From NCBI GenBank assembly GCA_002167285.1, contig NHDG01000067.1, positions 86,093 through 150,092 on the forward strand: a stretch of 64,000 nucleotides of DNA, read 5' to 3'. Origin of the DNA: Planctomycetia bacterium TMED53. GTDB lineage: Bacteria; Planctomycetota; UBA8108; UBA1146. The notes under the pieces are model-generated. The model was given only the letters and a program-made list of their open reading frames with translations, made no database searches and was not told the origin of the DNA. The position numbers were made by a program, and so were the translations under genes. Each line of letters starts with the position of its first letter. Position 1 is the stretch's first letter. Shown here piece after piece: positions 46,781 to 56,632 of the stretch.

Positions 46781-49306
46781 TCAAGATTGGGAAGACATCT
46801 CTTCCCATTCTTCCAAAGTAACCCTGACCTCGCGAGCCTTAGAGCCCTTGAATGAACTGACGATCCCAAACTCGCTCATCAAATCCATCAATCGTGATGC
46901 ACGGGTGTAGCCGATACTAAGGCGGCGTTGCAGCAGGGTTGTAGATCCCCTACCTGTTTCGATGACGATACGAACCGCTTCATCAAAGAGCTCGTCGTCA
47001 GCTCCCGGTGTTCCATTACCTGCACCGTCCTGACGACCATCAAGGAAGTTATCGATCTCCTTCGAGAACTGCGGCTTGGCTTCATTACGTAGATGCTTGA
47101 CGATCTTACGGATCTCTTTGTCATCGACGAAGGTGCACTGGGCCCTTTCCAACATCGAGGTGTTGGGGGGCAAGTAGAGCATATCACCCATACCCAAGAG
47201 CTTATCTCCACCGATGCGATCGAGAACTGTTCGTGAGTCGATCTTGCTCGCAACCTTGAAACAGATCCGAGACGGCAGGTTTGATTTGATCAAACCGGTG
47301 ACCACATCCACAGACGGCCTCTGCGTCGCCAGGATAACGTGGATCCCCACAGCCCGCGATTTTTGAGCCAGTCGAATGATGGAAGCCTCGACCTCTTTCG
47401 AGCTGGTCATCATCAAATCTGCCAACTCGTCGATGATGATCGTCATATACGGCAACTGCTTGGGAGCCTCATCCGCCTCTTCATGACTCACCTTTTCGGT
47501 GAGCCGGGCGTATCTCTCTTCATGTTCGAGGTCGTTGTAGCTTTTCAGATCCCTGACACCGACCTTGGAAAGCAACTCGTACCGCTGCTCCATTTTGCGC
47601 ACGAGCCACTCAAGTGCTGCAGGCGCTTTCTTCATATCGGTGATCACTGGGGTTAATAGATGTGGGATGTCTTCAAATGCGGAGAGTTCAACCATCTTTG
47701 GATCGACAAGGATCAACTTCAGCTCATCGGGAGTCCTCGTCATCAACATCGATGTGATGATCGTATTGATGCAGACCGATTTACCAGAGCCGGTCGATCC
47801 AGCGATGAGCAAGTGTGGCATCTTCGTCAAATCGGCAACGATGGGAACTCCGGCGGCGTCTTTCCCGAGGAGTAACGGCAACCCCAAATCGGAATCGGCA
47901 AACGCCCGAGATTGCAGCAACTCTTTGAGAACTACTGATTCGCGCTGCTTGTTGGGAACCTCGATCCCCACTGTTGGCTTACCAGGGATAGGCGCCACCA
48001 CCCGAACACTCTTGGCGGACAAAGCCATCGCCAAGTCATCAGAGAGTCCAACGATCTTGTTGACCTTTACCCCGGGCTCAAGGGTCAATTCGTACTGAGT
48101 GATCACCGGACCGCGCTGAACATTACCCACCTTCGATTCAATCTTGAAGGATCGCAACGTTTCCTCGATTTGGGTAGCGACCTGGTTCAGCTCCTCACGG
48201 CCTTCTTCATGATTGACCTCTTTGGGGTCTTGAAGAAAGTTCAGCGGAGGAGGAGAGTATGCTCCATCGAAGGTGAGTTGCTCTTCGTAAGCACTGACCA
48301 CTGGCTCACTTTGCTCAGGGCCGAGACGAATCGTTCGAGTAATTGGAATCTCTTCCTCTTCCTCTTCTTCGTATTCCTCTTCGTCGTACTCTTCCTCGTC
48401 GTATTCTTCCTCTTCCTCATACTCTGCGTGAGGATCTTCCTCCTCATCTTCTTCGTACTCTTCTTCCTCGTATTCGTCTTCTTCTTCCTCCTCGTACTCA
48501 GCATCTTCATCGTAGATGCCGGTGTCTTCCTCCTCGTACTCTTCCTCTTCTTCCTCTTCTTCTTCCGTAGCATCACCCAGGAGAAGGTCGCGTTCTTCAG
48601 AAGTGACCTCTGAATCTTTGCGAGAGGATGAGAGACCGGAAAGCGTCTTACGAGTGGCTTCACTCGCAGTGCCTATGCCACCGGCCACTTTGCGAGCGAG
48701 ATCAGGAGTCTTGCCGCCAATGCGAGCGAGGAACCCGGCTCCGATGGCCAAGAAGGTGCGTAAGAAGTGAGCGACAGGCATGCCCGTCATAAACATCAAC
48801 CCGAGGCTCAGGGATAGGAAAGCGAAGATCGTCGTACCGGTCACTCCAAAAGCGTCGAATGCCCAGCGACCGATGTAAGCACCTAAAATTCCGCCGCGAT
48901 AATCAAAACCGGGTAACAACGAAACTTCAGTGAAGCGATATTCGAGGGAACAGATGGCGATGAACAAGATTGCCAGCCCCCCGAGACGAGGCCACATCTT
49001 GTCGATGGAGATGTTGAAGAGTCTGAATCCAGCCCACACACCGATGGCTAATGCGGCGAGAAATCCCGAGATGAGACCAAAGATGGTGTAATGAGTACTC
49101 GCCAAAAACTCACCGATAAAGCCACATGCGTTAGCACTGCTTTGACCGGTGGCGACCAAATACTGGCTGTAAAGGGCGATCATAAAAAAGGCAGTGAACC
49201 CTACCACCACCATGGCGAAGGCTTCTTGGGAGAGATTCCCCTCAGACTGACCTTGACTACGACTGCGCTTGTTGCGACTCCGACTCATCATTCCCCATAC
49301 TGGCAC
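46781..49306 (-). CDS. ftsK: DNA translocase FtsK/SpoIIIE with acidic linker
   Basis: 4 N-terminal TMs; PHLLIAGSTGSGKSVCINTII; LILVDPKMVELSAFEDIPHLLTPV; ATQRPSVDVVTGLIKSNLPSRI; C-terminal gamma domain. Confidence 0.97.
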   Translation of the reverse strand: MPVWGMMSRSRNKRSRSQGQSEGNLSQEAFAMVVVGFTAFFMIALYSQYLVATGQSSANACGFIGEFLASTHYTIFGLISGFLAALAIGVWAGFRLFNISIDKMWPRLGGLAILFIAICSLEYRFTEVSLLPGFDYRGGILGAYIGRWAFDAFGVTGTTIFAFLSLSLGLMFMTGMPVAHFLRTFLAIGAGFLARIGGKTPDLARKVAGGIGTASEATRKTLSGLSSSRKDSEVTSEERDLLLGDATEEEEEEEEEYEEEDTGIYDEDAEYEEEEEDEYEEEEYEEDEEEDPHAEYEEEEEYDEEEYDEEEYEEEEEEEIPITRTIRLGPEQSEPVVSAYEEQLTFDGAYSPPPLNFLQDPKEVNHEEGREELNQVATQIEETLRSFKIESKVGNVQRGPVITQYELTLEPGVKVNKIVGLSDDLAMALSAKSVRVVAPIPGKPTVGIEVPNKQRESVVLKELLQSRAFADSDLGLPLLLGKDAAGVPIVADLTKMPHLLIAGSTGSGKSVCINTIITSMLMTRTPDELKLILVDPKMVELSAFEDIPHLLTPVITDMKKAPAALEWLVRKMEQRYELLSKVGVRDLKSYNDLEHEERYARLTEKVSHEEADEAPKQLPYMTIIIDELADLMMTSSKEVEASIIRLAQKSRAVGIHVILATQRPSVDVVTGLIKSNLPSRICFKVASKIDSRTVLDRIGGDKLLGMGDMLYLPPNTSMLERAQCTFVDDKEIRKIVKHLRNEAKPQFSKEIDNFLDGRQDGAGNGTPGADDELFDEAVRIVIETGRGSTTLLQRRLSIGYTRASRLMDLMSEFGIVSSFKGSKAREVRVTLEEWEEMSSQS

Positions 49307-49961
49307 GGTGACCGCGGCGAGGCGTCACGTGAGTGCCGATAAACTCCATCAACTTGACTGCGAGCAGATCCTTGGAGATCGCCGGCAAGTCGATGGAAGG
49401 TTGGCCCGGCTCGATCCAGATGTAGTCCCCCGTGGCCACACCCAGGTTGCCTGGCGAGTTGCAAAGTACCAGATCCAGATTTTTCTTCACGGCCTTTCGC
49501 CGAGCTTCTTCCTCACCCGCCTGCGACTCGAGGGCAAATCCGACCAGAATTCGTGGCCCATTTTCGTCTTCCCTGTCTTTAGAGCGGTTTTCGAGGATGT
49601 CCGGATTGCGCACCAATTGGAGATTCCAATCCCCGGGGGCCTTCTTCTTTTTGCCAGGAATCCGCTCATGGGGTCGATAATCGCAGACCGCCGCTGTAGC
49701 GACGAAGGCATCGACCTGAGGCCACAATTGTGCGGTCAACGCATCGAGATCGCGGGCCGTTTCGAAGGGATGGTGAATGACTCCTGCAGGGATCTGGGCA
49801 TCGACTGGGCCGAGTGCCAAGTGAACCTGCCAGCCCTTTTCTGCAGCAACCTGAGCCACCGCCAAACCCATACGTCCACTGGCGCCGTTACTCAGGTAGC
49901 GCACATCGTCGATCGGTTCACGGGAAGGTCCGGCAGTAATCAGCAGGACCGGCGGCTTCAA
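49257..49961 (-). CDS. coaB: Phosphopantothenate--cysteine ligase (stand-alone CoaB)
   Basis: VLLITAGPSREPIDDVRYLSNGASGRMGLAVAQVAAEKGW; TTG start overlaps coaC TGA. Confidence 0.87.
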   Translation of the reverse strand: MKPPVLLITAGPSREPIDDVRYLSNGASGRMGLAVAQVAAEKGWQVHLALGPVDAQIPAGVIHHPFETARDLDALTAQLWPQVDAFVATAAVCDYRPHERIPGKKKKAPGDWNLQLVRNPDILENRSKDREDENGPRILVGFALESQAGEEEARRKAVKKNLDLVLCNSPGNLGVATGDYIWIEPGQPSIDLPAISKDLLAVKLMEFIGTHVTPRRGHRASMGNDESESQQAQS

Positions 49962-50533
49962 GAGAGCTCCCTCGCACCGAGGATTTGATCGACCCGACCA
50001 TCGATCACATCGAGATCCGCAAGGCGACCGGGCCCGACAGATCCACATGCGAGATGACCAACTCCGGGATCGATGATTTCGGCACCGCGCTCACGAAGAG
50101 TGTTGATATTTGCCTGCACTGCAGCATGACGCCACATGCGATCATTCATCGCCGGGCAAATTACCAGAGGGCCCTCCCAAGCAAGCGCGGTCAAGCACAC
50201 CGCATCATCACCAAAACCTTGGGCCAATCGGGCGAGGTGATCTGCACTGGCAGGTGCGATGATGAAGAGATCCGCTTCATCACCAGAACCGATGTGTTCA
50301 GGACGATCGCCGGTGCCTAAAGGTTGCCAAATTTCGGTGGTTACCGGCTGACGGGTGACCGCCTCAAAGGTTAATGGCTGGACAAACTTGCACGCAGAAG
50401 GAGTCATTCTGACACGAACTTTTGCACCACGTTGAGTCCAGCGGGATGCCAGGTCGGCAACCTTGTAAGCGGCGACTCCCCCGGTCACACCGAGGAGAAG
50501 TGTTCTTCCGTGCCAGTGACTATGGTCCGTCAT
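49958..50533 (-). CDS. coaC: Phosphopantothenoylcysteine decarboxylase (stand-alone CoaC flavoprotein)
   Basis: LLLGVTGGVAAYKVADLASRW; DLFIIAPASADHLARLAQGFGDD; CPAMNDRMW. Confidence 0.92.
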   Translation of the reverse strand: MTDHSHWHGRTLLLGVTGGVAAYKVADLASRWTQRGAKVRVRMTPSACKFVQPLTFEAVTRQPVTTEIWQPLGTGDRPEHIGSGDEADLFIIAPASADHLARLAQGFGDDAVCLTALAWEGPLVICPAMNDRMWRHAAVQANINTLRERGAEIIDPGVGHLACGSVGPGRLADLDVIDGRVDQILGARELS

Positions 50534-50546
50534 AGTTTAAATAGTT

Positions 50547-50577
50547 GGGCGAGGTCCATCCCCGACGAACCTCGCCC
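50547..50577 (-). other. Hairpin between rpoZ and coaC (GGGCGAGGT-N13-ACCTCGCCC)
   Basis: 9-bp perfect arms, no clear T-tract. Confidence 0.6.
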
Positions 50578-50584
50578 ATACTTC

Positions 50585-50959
50585 CTACTCGCTCGTCGGA
50601 TTGAGGAACTCTGAAAGCTCCTTGATCCGCTCTTCCTTGACCTTCTTGAGGTCGGAACCAAATACTTCGCGCTCTTCTTTGGCATCCCCTTCGCCCGAGA
50701 GTTTGCGCGCCTCGGAAAGGAAATCCTTCTCTTTCTCCTCGAGTTCAGCCAAGACTACTTTGTCCTGAAGAATCTCTTGGATGACGATTTCCTGAAGATC
50801 GGTGGAGGTGGTCTCTACGAGAGGTCTGGCCCCACGCTTGAGTTCCACTATGCGCTTTTGCATCAGGGCAGTCAGTTGCAACTTACCGCCTGTTTTTTCC
50901 ACCAGCTGGTCCTCGATGTCGACGTCCAGCATCATGTCCTCCATCCTCGGAGAGGCCAT
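50585..50959 (-). CDS. rpoZ: RNA polymerase omega subunit-like protein
   Basis: LVEKTGGKLQLTALMQKRIVELKRGARPLVE and gmk-rpoZ-coa gene order. Confidence 0.75.
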   Translation of the reverse strand: MASPRMEDMMLDVDIEDQLVEKTGGKLQLTALMQKRIVELKRGARPLVETTSTDLQEIVIQEILQDKVVLAELEEKEKDFLSEARKLSGEGDAKEEREVFGSDLKKVKEERIKELSEFLNPTSE

Positions 50960-50983
50960 TGAGCCACCTCTCCGCTCTGTGCT

Positions 50984-51676
50984 CTATTGATGACCATTTC
51001 TGCGCTGCCGATCTTCCTCGATGATCCGGATCAGCTGATCCGCTGCATTCTCGAGGTCATCATTGACGACGCAGTGGTCGTATTTATCTCTTTGTTCCAA
51101 CTCCACCCGGGCATTCGCCAGGCGGATTTCCATTTCTTCTTTTGTCTCGTCTCCACGCCCTTTGAGGCGACGCTGCAACTCTTCAAGCCCCGGAGGCTCG
51201 AGAAAAATATGCAGTGCGTCCACCGATTGCTGACGCAGATTCTGTGCACCCTGAACATCGATGAGCAACAGCACTGCATTGGCGTGTTGTTGCTGCTTCG
51301 CGATGTCCACCCGAGGGCTGCCGTACAGGTTGCCATGAACCTCGGCATACTCGAGAAACCCTCCCTCTTCGATGCGTTTCTCAAACGCTTCCCGATCGAG
51401 GAAGTGATAGTCGACACCATCCCTCTCCCCATCACGGGGAGATCGGGTGGTTGCGGTGATCGCCCGAACATAATTGCCCTTAGCGATCACACACTCACTG
51501 ACAGCAGTCTTGCCAACCCCCGAGGGGCCGGAGAGCACCACCAGTACTCCTGGGTCATTCGGGGCCGACAACGGTTCCATCGTGGCGGCACCCTTTCCAA
51601 TTGATCCCACTTGAGCAGGATCAAACGATTTCAAATCACTCGATGTTTTGCGTCTGCTCACGCAGACGATCCACAT
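50984..51676 (-). CDS. gmk: Guanylate kinase
   Basis: LVVLSGPSGVGKTAVSE; TTRSPRDGERDGVDYHFLDREAFEKRIEEGGFLEYAEVHGNLYG. Confidence 0.96.
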   Translation of the reverse strand: MWIVCVSRRKTSSDLKSFDPAQVGSIGKGAATMEPLSAPNDPGVLVVLSGPSGVGKTAVSECVIAKGNYVRAITATTRSPRDGERDGVDYHFLDREAFEKRIEEGGFLEYAEVHGNLYGSPRVDIAKQQQHANAVLLLIDVQGAQNLRQQSVDALHIFLEPPGLEELQRRLKGRGDETKEEMEIRLANARVELEQRDKYDHCVVNDDLENAADQLIRIIEEDRQRRNGHQ

Positions 51677-52496
51677 TCACTTTGATCCCAACAACGGTGT
51701 GGGCCAGATCATGTCGAGGAAGCTTTGAGGTCATCGTGTTCGCTTCCCTAAACATTTCCTGGGTCAGGAAGTCGAGTCTTCGACCAACCCGACCGCCGCC
51801 TGCCACTACGTTGCGATACTCCTCAACATGTCCGCGCAAGCGCGACAACTCTTCGGTGATGTCTGATCGTTCAGTCAGCACTCCGACTTCGCGCAGGAGA
51901 TCCTTAGAATCGATGTCTCCGCCAGCAGATTCAATCAACTGCTGAATTCGATCGCTGTAACGATCACGAAGCCATTCCAAAACCTCCGGAAGGGACGATT
52001 CAATCTCGTCCAATGCGGATTCCGTATCTTTCAGTAAACGCTCGAACTCGACTCGAAGACGCTCACCTTCATTCTCTTGCATACGACGCAAATCAGCGAT
52101 GGCCGCTTCGACCGCCTCCAACAACAGTTGGTCTGATTCGCCGCTGGCGCTGACGCCGGAAGAGGAAGCCTCATGCAAGGCAACCACATCCATAAAGCGA
52201 ATCTCCTGGTCTGGTGCGACGTCATCTCGAAGTCGACTTAACTGTTCAAAGCGTGCAGCGATCGCTTCCCCATCGATGGGAGGCCCTGCATTTTCCAAAT
52301 CTTCAACAAACACCGAGAGATGAATTGCACCTCTCTCAATCTTCTCACGCAGTAACGCATCGACCTTGCTCTGTAGAGAGGCGAAACGATCGGGAAGGTG
52401 GTAGGAAGATTTGAGATATCGGTGATTCACCGATCTCAGCTCGACCTTGACTCCCAGGTCGCTGCCCTTCACATCTCCGGATCCGTATCCGGTCAT
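51636..52496 (-). CDS. YicC/YloC family endoribonuclease-like protein
   Basis: MTGYGSGDVKGSDLGVKVELRSVNHRYL; C-term RLDFLTQEMFREANTMTSKLPR. Confidence 0.92.
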   Translation of the reverse strand: MTGYGSGDVKGSDLGVKVELRSVNHRYLKSSYHLPDRFASLQSKVDALLREKIERGAIHLSVFVEDLENAGPPIDGEAIAARFEQLSRLRDDVAPDQEIRFMDVVALHEASSSGVSASGESDQLLLEAVEAAIADLRRMQENEGERLRVEFERLLKDTESALDEIESSLPEVLEWLRDRYSDRIQQLIESAGGDIDSKDLLREVGVLTERSDITEELSRLRGHVEEYRNVVAGGGRVGRRLDFLTQEMFREANTMTSKLPRHDLAHTVVGIKVNVDRLREQTQNIE

Positions 52497-52521
52497 ACTG
52501 CGCAATGGAGAAGCCAAGGTC

Positions 52522-53079
52522 TTATCTCTGTCCCGCTTCTCCACTGGAAGGCGTTTCGGTCCCTGGAGCCGGATCTTCTGTTGCAGCGCCACCTTCACTG
52601 GTCGCGTCCGCTTCACCAGTAGACTCACCAGCATCGCTCTCAGTAGCACCGGTATCCGCTGCTCCTCCGGTGGAGTCTGCGCCATCGGTCGCGCCTGTTG
52701 CAGCGGTGCCTGCTGCATCGGAGCTCGTTGATTCAATCGAAGCGTCATCACCGAGGGCATCGCCGATTCCGACGACGACTTCTTCTTCGGAAGAAGTTGT
52801 CACCGAGGCATTCATGGGATCGTCATCTTGAAGGATAGAAGTCGAGCCTTCCTCTTTGGCGATAATGCCAACGCTAAGACACAACGCGAAAAAGACCACC
52901 GCTAAGAAGCGGGTCAACTTTGCGATGCCACTGGTTGGACTTGTTCCCAGCATCGGGCTGTCACCACCGAGGCCAAAGGCGCCGGATAGCCCCGCCTGCT
53001 TCGGCTCTTGAAGCAGAATGGCCAAGCCCATCAGCACCGATACGAAACCCAACAGGACGTACAAAATCGAAATCAACAC
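52522..53079 (-). CDS. secG: Preprotein translocase subunit SecG with long acidic low-complexity tail
   Basis: VLLGFVSVLMGLAILLQEPKQAGLSGAFG; second TM; Ser/Thr/Ala/Gly/Glu tail. Confidence 0.85.
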   Translation of the reverse strand: MLISILYVLLGFVSVLMGLAILLQEPKQAGLSGAFGLGGDSPMLGTSPTSGIAKLTRFLAVVFFALCLSVGIIAKEEGSTSILQDDDPMNASVTTSSEEEVVVGIGDALGDDASIESTSSDAAGTAATGATDGADSTGGAADTGATESDAGESTGEADATSEGGAATEDPAPGTETPSSGEAGQR

Positions 53080-53088
53080 GACTTCACC

Positions 53089-53982
53089 TCATTCATGAAG
53101 TTTTGGCTCGCGGCCTCCACGGCACGCGATTCCCGCATCCAAAATCCCGAGGAAGCTACTCGCTTCCAGACTCGCACCACCGATGAGTGCGCCATCGACG
53201 TCACTGAGACCCAATAGGTCTGCGGCATTATCCGCCTTGACGCTCCCGCCGTACAAAATCGGCGTCGCTTCCGCACCCGATCCGCGAAGTTCGCAGAGAC
53301 GGTCTCTAAGAAAACCGTGAACCTCTGCCACCTGTTCAACAGTCGCCGTCACTCCGGTACCGATCGCCCAAACAGGCTCGTAGGCAATCACCGGCTGCTC
53401 CCCCTCTACACAAAGGGAAAGCCCTCTCTCTAATTGCTCGCCCACGACACTGCGGGTGTCCCCGCTCTCTCGTTGAGCCAACGTTTCTCCGATGCAGAGC
53501 ACCGGTTTGAGTTTATGGTCTAGCGCCTGTCGAACCCGACGAGCGCAACTTTCATCATCGACACCGAAGAGCGTTCTTCTCTCCGAGTGTCCCACCAGAC
53601 ACCACTGCGCGCCGAAGTCTTTGACCAATTGAGCCCCCACCTCTCCGGTGAAAGCTCCCATCGAAACCTCAGCCACACACTGCGCACCAAAACTGATCGG
53701 CAACGAATCCTGTGCAGTGTCACCACTGGCAGAAAGCCACCCCAACCAAGGAAGCGGTGGAAAGATGAGCACCTCGACTGAGTCGGGATCCCCAACCATC
53801 CTCGAACGACGTTCCTCGACCCCTCCCATGACATCCCGCAACAGGGATTCGCCATTGGAACGGTCTGGGTTGTGCTTCCAGTTCCCCGCGATGATGGTCG
53901 GTCTGATCAAATCTCTCCCGTGGGCATGCAACCCGCTCCGCCAATGAATTCCGCCAGTTGATTCCACACCCGAAAAAAGCAC
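53089..53982 (-). CDS. tpiA: Triosephosphate isomerase
   Basis: TIIAGNWKHN; LVGHSERRTLFG; VIAYEPVWAIGTG; ILYGGSVKADNAADLL; true start probably downstream of 53982. Confidence 0.95.
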   Translation of the reverse strand: MLFSGVESTGGIHWRSGLHAHGRDLIRPTIIAGNWKHNPDRSNGESLLRDVMGGVEERRSRMVGDPDSVEVLIFPPLPWLGWLSASGDTAQDSLPISFGAQCVAEVSMGAFTGEVGAQLVKDFGAQWCLVGHSERRTLFGVDDESCARRVRQALDHKLKPVLCIGETLAQRESGDTRSVVGEQLERGLSLCVEGEQPVIAYEPVWAIGTGVTATVEQVAEVHGFLRDRLCELRGSGAEATPILYGGSVKADNAADLLGLSDVDGALIGGASLEASSFLGILDAGIACRGGREPKLHE

Positions 53983-54118
53983 ATTTCGGGCCCAATTCCG
54001 GGATCCGTATCCTAGCGGGATCCTGCCGAAAGTGGAATCAAAGTGGGACCGGGCACAAGCAGAACAGAGTACCGCTCTCGTCTAAATCAATCAACCTGTT
54101 GCCACTATTGGATTTCCG

Positions 54119-54943
54119 TCAACGGCGAGGGGGTTTGAGGGGGCGAATTTCAACCTCACTGAGGACCGTACCCGGTGGGGCCTCCAATTGCTGGAGGACG
54201 ACTTGAGCAATCTGAACTGGATCGAGAGGATCAGCGTCAGATGGTCCCTCAGAGGTATTTGAGGGCGGTTCCGCTGCAATGGACCCGGGATGGATCAGGC
54301 TCACCCGGATCCCCTGCTGCCGAAGTTCCGAAAAAATAGATCGGCTCCAGCCGACTAATCCATGCTTAGCTGCAGAGTAGGCAGAACCGCCGGGAAGGGG
54401 CTGAATTCCTGAAATCGAAGAGATTTGAATCAAAGAGGGTTTCTTTGACCTTTTCAGATGGGGTAGCGCGCTCAGGCTCGAATTCACGGCGGTCATCAAA
54501 TTTTGCTTCAAGACCTGCAGAAATTGCTCCGACTGCATCTCCTCAAATGCTTCAAAGTAGACTTTTCCCGCATTGTTGATGAGGGCATCCAGTCCACCGA
54601 GGGTGGTGGCGAGTGATTCGATCGCATGGCGGGCAGCATTTTCATCCGTTAAGTCTGCCACCTCCACCGCCTCCACTTGTCCCTCAGAAAGCAATTCCTC
54701 CAGGGACTCTGAGCTCCTTGCGATAACTCCGACGCGCCAATTTGCTTTAGCGAGATGTCGTGCCAGAACTCTTCCTAATCCACGACTGGCTCCGGTAACG
54801 ATCACCCGACGTGGCACTTCCTCCGCCGAATCAGTTGGCTTCATCGATTCACCTTCCAAACCGGGATTACGATCAGGCGGACAAAATGAATTCCCTCGAA
54901 TTGCCGACCTGACGATGATTCTGCCCTTTGCCAAGGGTAACAT
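54119..54943 (-). CDS. SDR-family oxidoreductase
   Basis: VIVTGASRGLGRVLARHLA; DALINNAGKVYF; YSAAKHGLVG. Confidence 0.93.
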   Translation of the reverse strand: MLPLAKGRIIVRSAIRGNSFCPPDRNPGLEGESMKPTDSAEEVPRRVIVTGASRGLGRVLARHLAKANWRVGVIARSSESLEELLSEGQVEAVEVADLTDENAARHAIESLATTLGGLDALINNAGKVYFEAFEEMQSEQFLQVLKQNLMTAVNSSLSALPHLKRSKKPSLIQISSISGIQPLPGGSAYSAAKHGLVGWSRSIFSELRQQGIRVSLIHPGSIAAEPPSNTSEGPSDADPLDPVQIAQVVLQQLEAPPGTVLSEVEIRPLKPPRR

Positions 54944-54967
54944 GGGGTTCCAGCGAAAGGAGTCCCG

Positions 54968-55765
54968 ATGAGTTTTCCCTTTGCGCGTGGCTCAAGGGCC
55001 GTCATCGGCGTGGTCCACTTGCCCGCATTACCGGGAAGCCCCGGCTACCAGCAGTCTCGCAGCCAAATACTTGATCACGCACTGGCAGACACGGAAGCGC
55101 TCATCGCCGGAGGCGTGAGCGGAATCATCGTCGAGAACTTTGGCGATGCTCCATTTTTCCCATCCAGTGTAGAGGCTTCGACCATCGCTGAAATGGCCGT
55201 CATCGTGAGAGCGATCAAACAACTGTCAGCATCGGCTCCAGTGGGAGTCAACGTTTTACGTAACGATTCCTTCGCGGCACTCGCGATCGCTGCAGCCTGT
55301 GGTGGTTCATTTATTCGAGTCAATGTTCACACCTCTGCCATGCTGACTGACCAAGGCTGGATCGAAGGACAAGCCCATGAAACCTTGAGAAAAAGACAAG
55401 CCTGGGATGCCGGCGAGATTGCTATCGCTGCGGATGTCGGCGTCAAGCATGCCGTCAGACCTGAAGGCTTTGACATCGCTCAGGCAGCAAAAGACACCGC
55501 AGGGCGGGGTCATGCCAGTGCGATCATCGTCACGGGTTCAGCAACAGGCTCGTCTGTCGACACTGCCGAACTCCAGAAAGTCAGAGAGGCGATTCCACAA
55601 ACGCCTCTCCTGATCGGCTCCGGAGTTGATTCTGAGAATATCTCCGAGCTGCTAAAGAATGCAGACGGGGTTATCATCGGCACCAGTTTAAAAGAGGAAG
55701 GACGTGTCGATGCACCTGTGGAAGTAGCACGGGTTCGCCAATTGATGGATCAGGTCAACAAGTAA
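54968..55765 (+). CDS. BtpA/SgcQ family TIM-barrel protein
   Basis: VIGVVHLPALPGSPGY; GGVSGIIVENFGDAPFF; VGVNVLRND. Confidence 0.9.
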   Translation: MSFPFARGSRAVIGVVHLPALPGSPGYQQSRSQILDHALADTEALIAGGVSGIIVENFGDAPFFPSSVEASTIAEMAVIVRAIKQLSASAPVGVNVLRNDSFAALAIAAACGGSFIRVNVHTSAMLTDQGWIEGQAHETLRKRQAWDAGEIAIAADVGVKHAVRPEGFDIAQAAKDTAGRGHASAIIVTGSATGSSVDTAELQKVREAIPQTPLLIGSGVDSENISELLKNADGVIIGTSLKEEGRVDAPVEVARVRQLMDQVNK

Positions 55766-55780
55766 TCCTGCAATCAACAC

Positions 55781-56632
55781 CTACTCTGACTCGGCCGGTG
55801 AGTAATTCCCATCGGGAAGCACTTTAGCCCAACGGTACTCTTCAGCGGTCAACAGTGCGGTCAGCCATGGATCACCCTCGCGCATCTTTTCAGCGGTATT
55901 CAACTTCCACTCATGGGAGATTTCCCGCCCCCTCTGGGGCTCAGCCTGGGCCCCCAGCAAAGAGGTCAGTCCCCAATAAAGATACTCCACCGCCATGCAG
56001 CCATATTCGCAGCTACGATCATCGTAATGAAACCAAGCCTCCTCGGGATATTTTCTGGGCACCCGCGAATAGTGGCCTCCCCTCGCTCGATCGAGGCAAT
56101 CTGCTAACTCAGTTCCAGGCAGTGTCCCGAAGACTCTTGGATACGCTTCGCAATATCCCATAGTGACGAGATGCAACACCTCTTCGATGGTGGCATCAAA
56201 CTCCCCCCGCGGCAGAGTCTCTGACTCAAACTGCCCTTGCAGATAGCGGAAGTCGTACAGTTCAGCACCAGAACGATCCAGTCGCTCCATCTCTCTTTCC
56301 GATGAGAACAAGATCATCGCCATCGCTCGGGATGCCATCGCCTCCACGACTTTTGGATTGTCTGGTTTTCCATCTTCATCATTATCCAAATACTCTGCGA
56401 GCACCGCAGCGACATGACGGTGTTTAGCAGCATCGAAATCTGCGGTCGCTAAAACAGGGATGCCAAAAACTGAAATTGACTTTTTGAAAACAGGAGAAAT
56501 TTTATTGAACGGCTCTGGCACAGTACCGACCTCTAAATCGGGTACTGTAAATTTCGTGGGCTCTTTCTTCACTTCTATCTCATCCAGGTGAAACTCCAAC
56601 ATGAGTCCGCACAGCAACATCGCACTCAACAT
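55781..56632 (-). CDS. Secreted hypothetical protein with EEVLHLV motif (possible metal-binding)
   Basis: Signal-like N-terminus; GEFDATIEEVLHLVTMGYCEAYPRVFG. Confidence 0.65.
   Translation of the reverse strand: MLSAMLLCGLMLEFHLDEIEVKKEPTKFTVPDLEVGTVPEPFNKISPVFKKSISVFGIPVLATADFDAAKHRHVAAVLAEYLDNDEDGKPDNPKVVEAMASRAMAMILFSSEREMERLDRSGAELYDFRYLQGQFESETLPRGEFDATIEEVLHLVTMGYCEAYPRVFGTLPGTELADCLDRARGGHYSRVPRKYPEEAWFHYDDRSCEYGCMAVEYLYWGLTSLLGAQAEPQRGREISHEWKLNTAEKMREGDPWLTALLTAEEYRWAKVLPDGNYSPAESE

Noticed and set aside
48170-48613. Phe/Leu-rich 147-aa plus ORF
   Set aside because: Reverse translation of the FtsK acidic linker repeats
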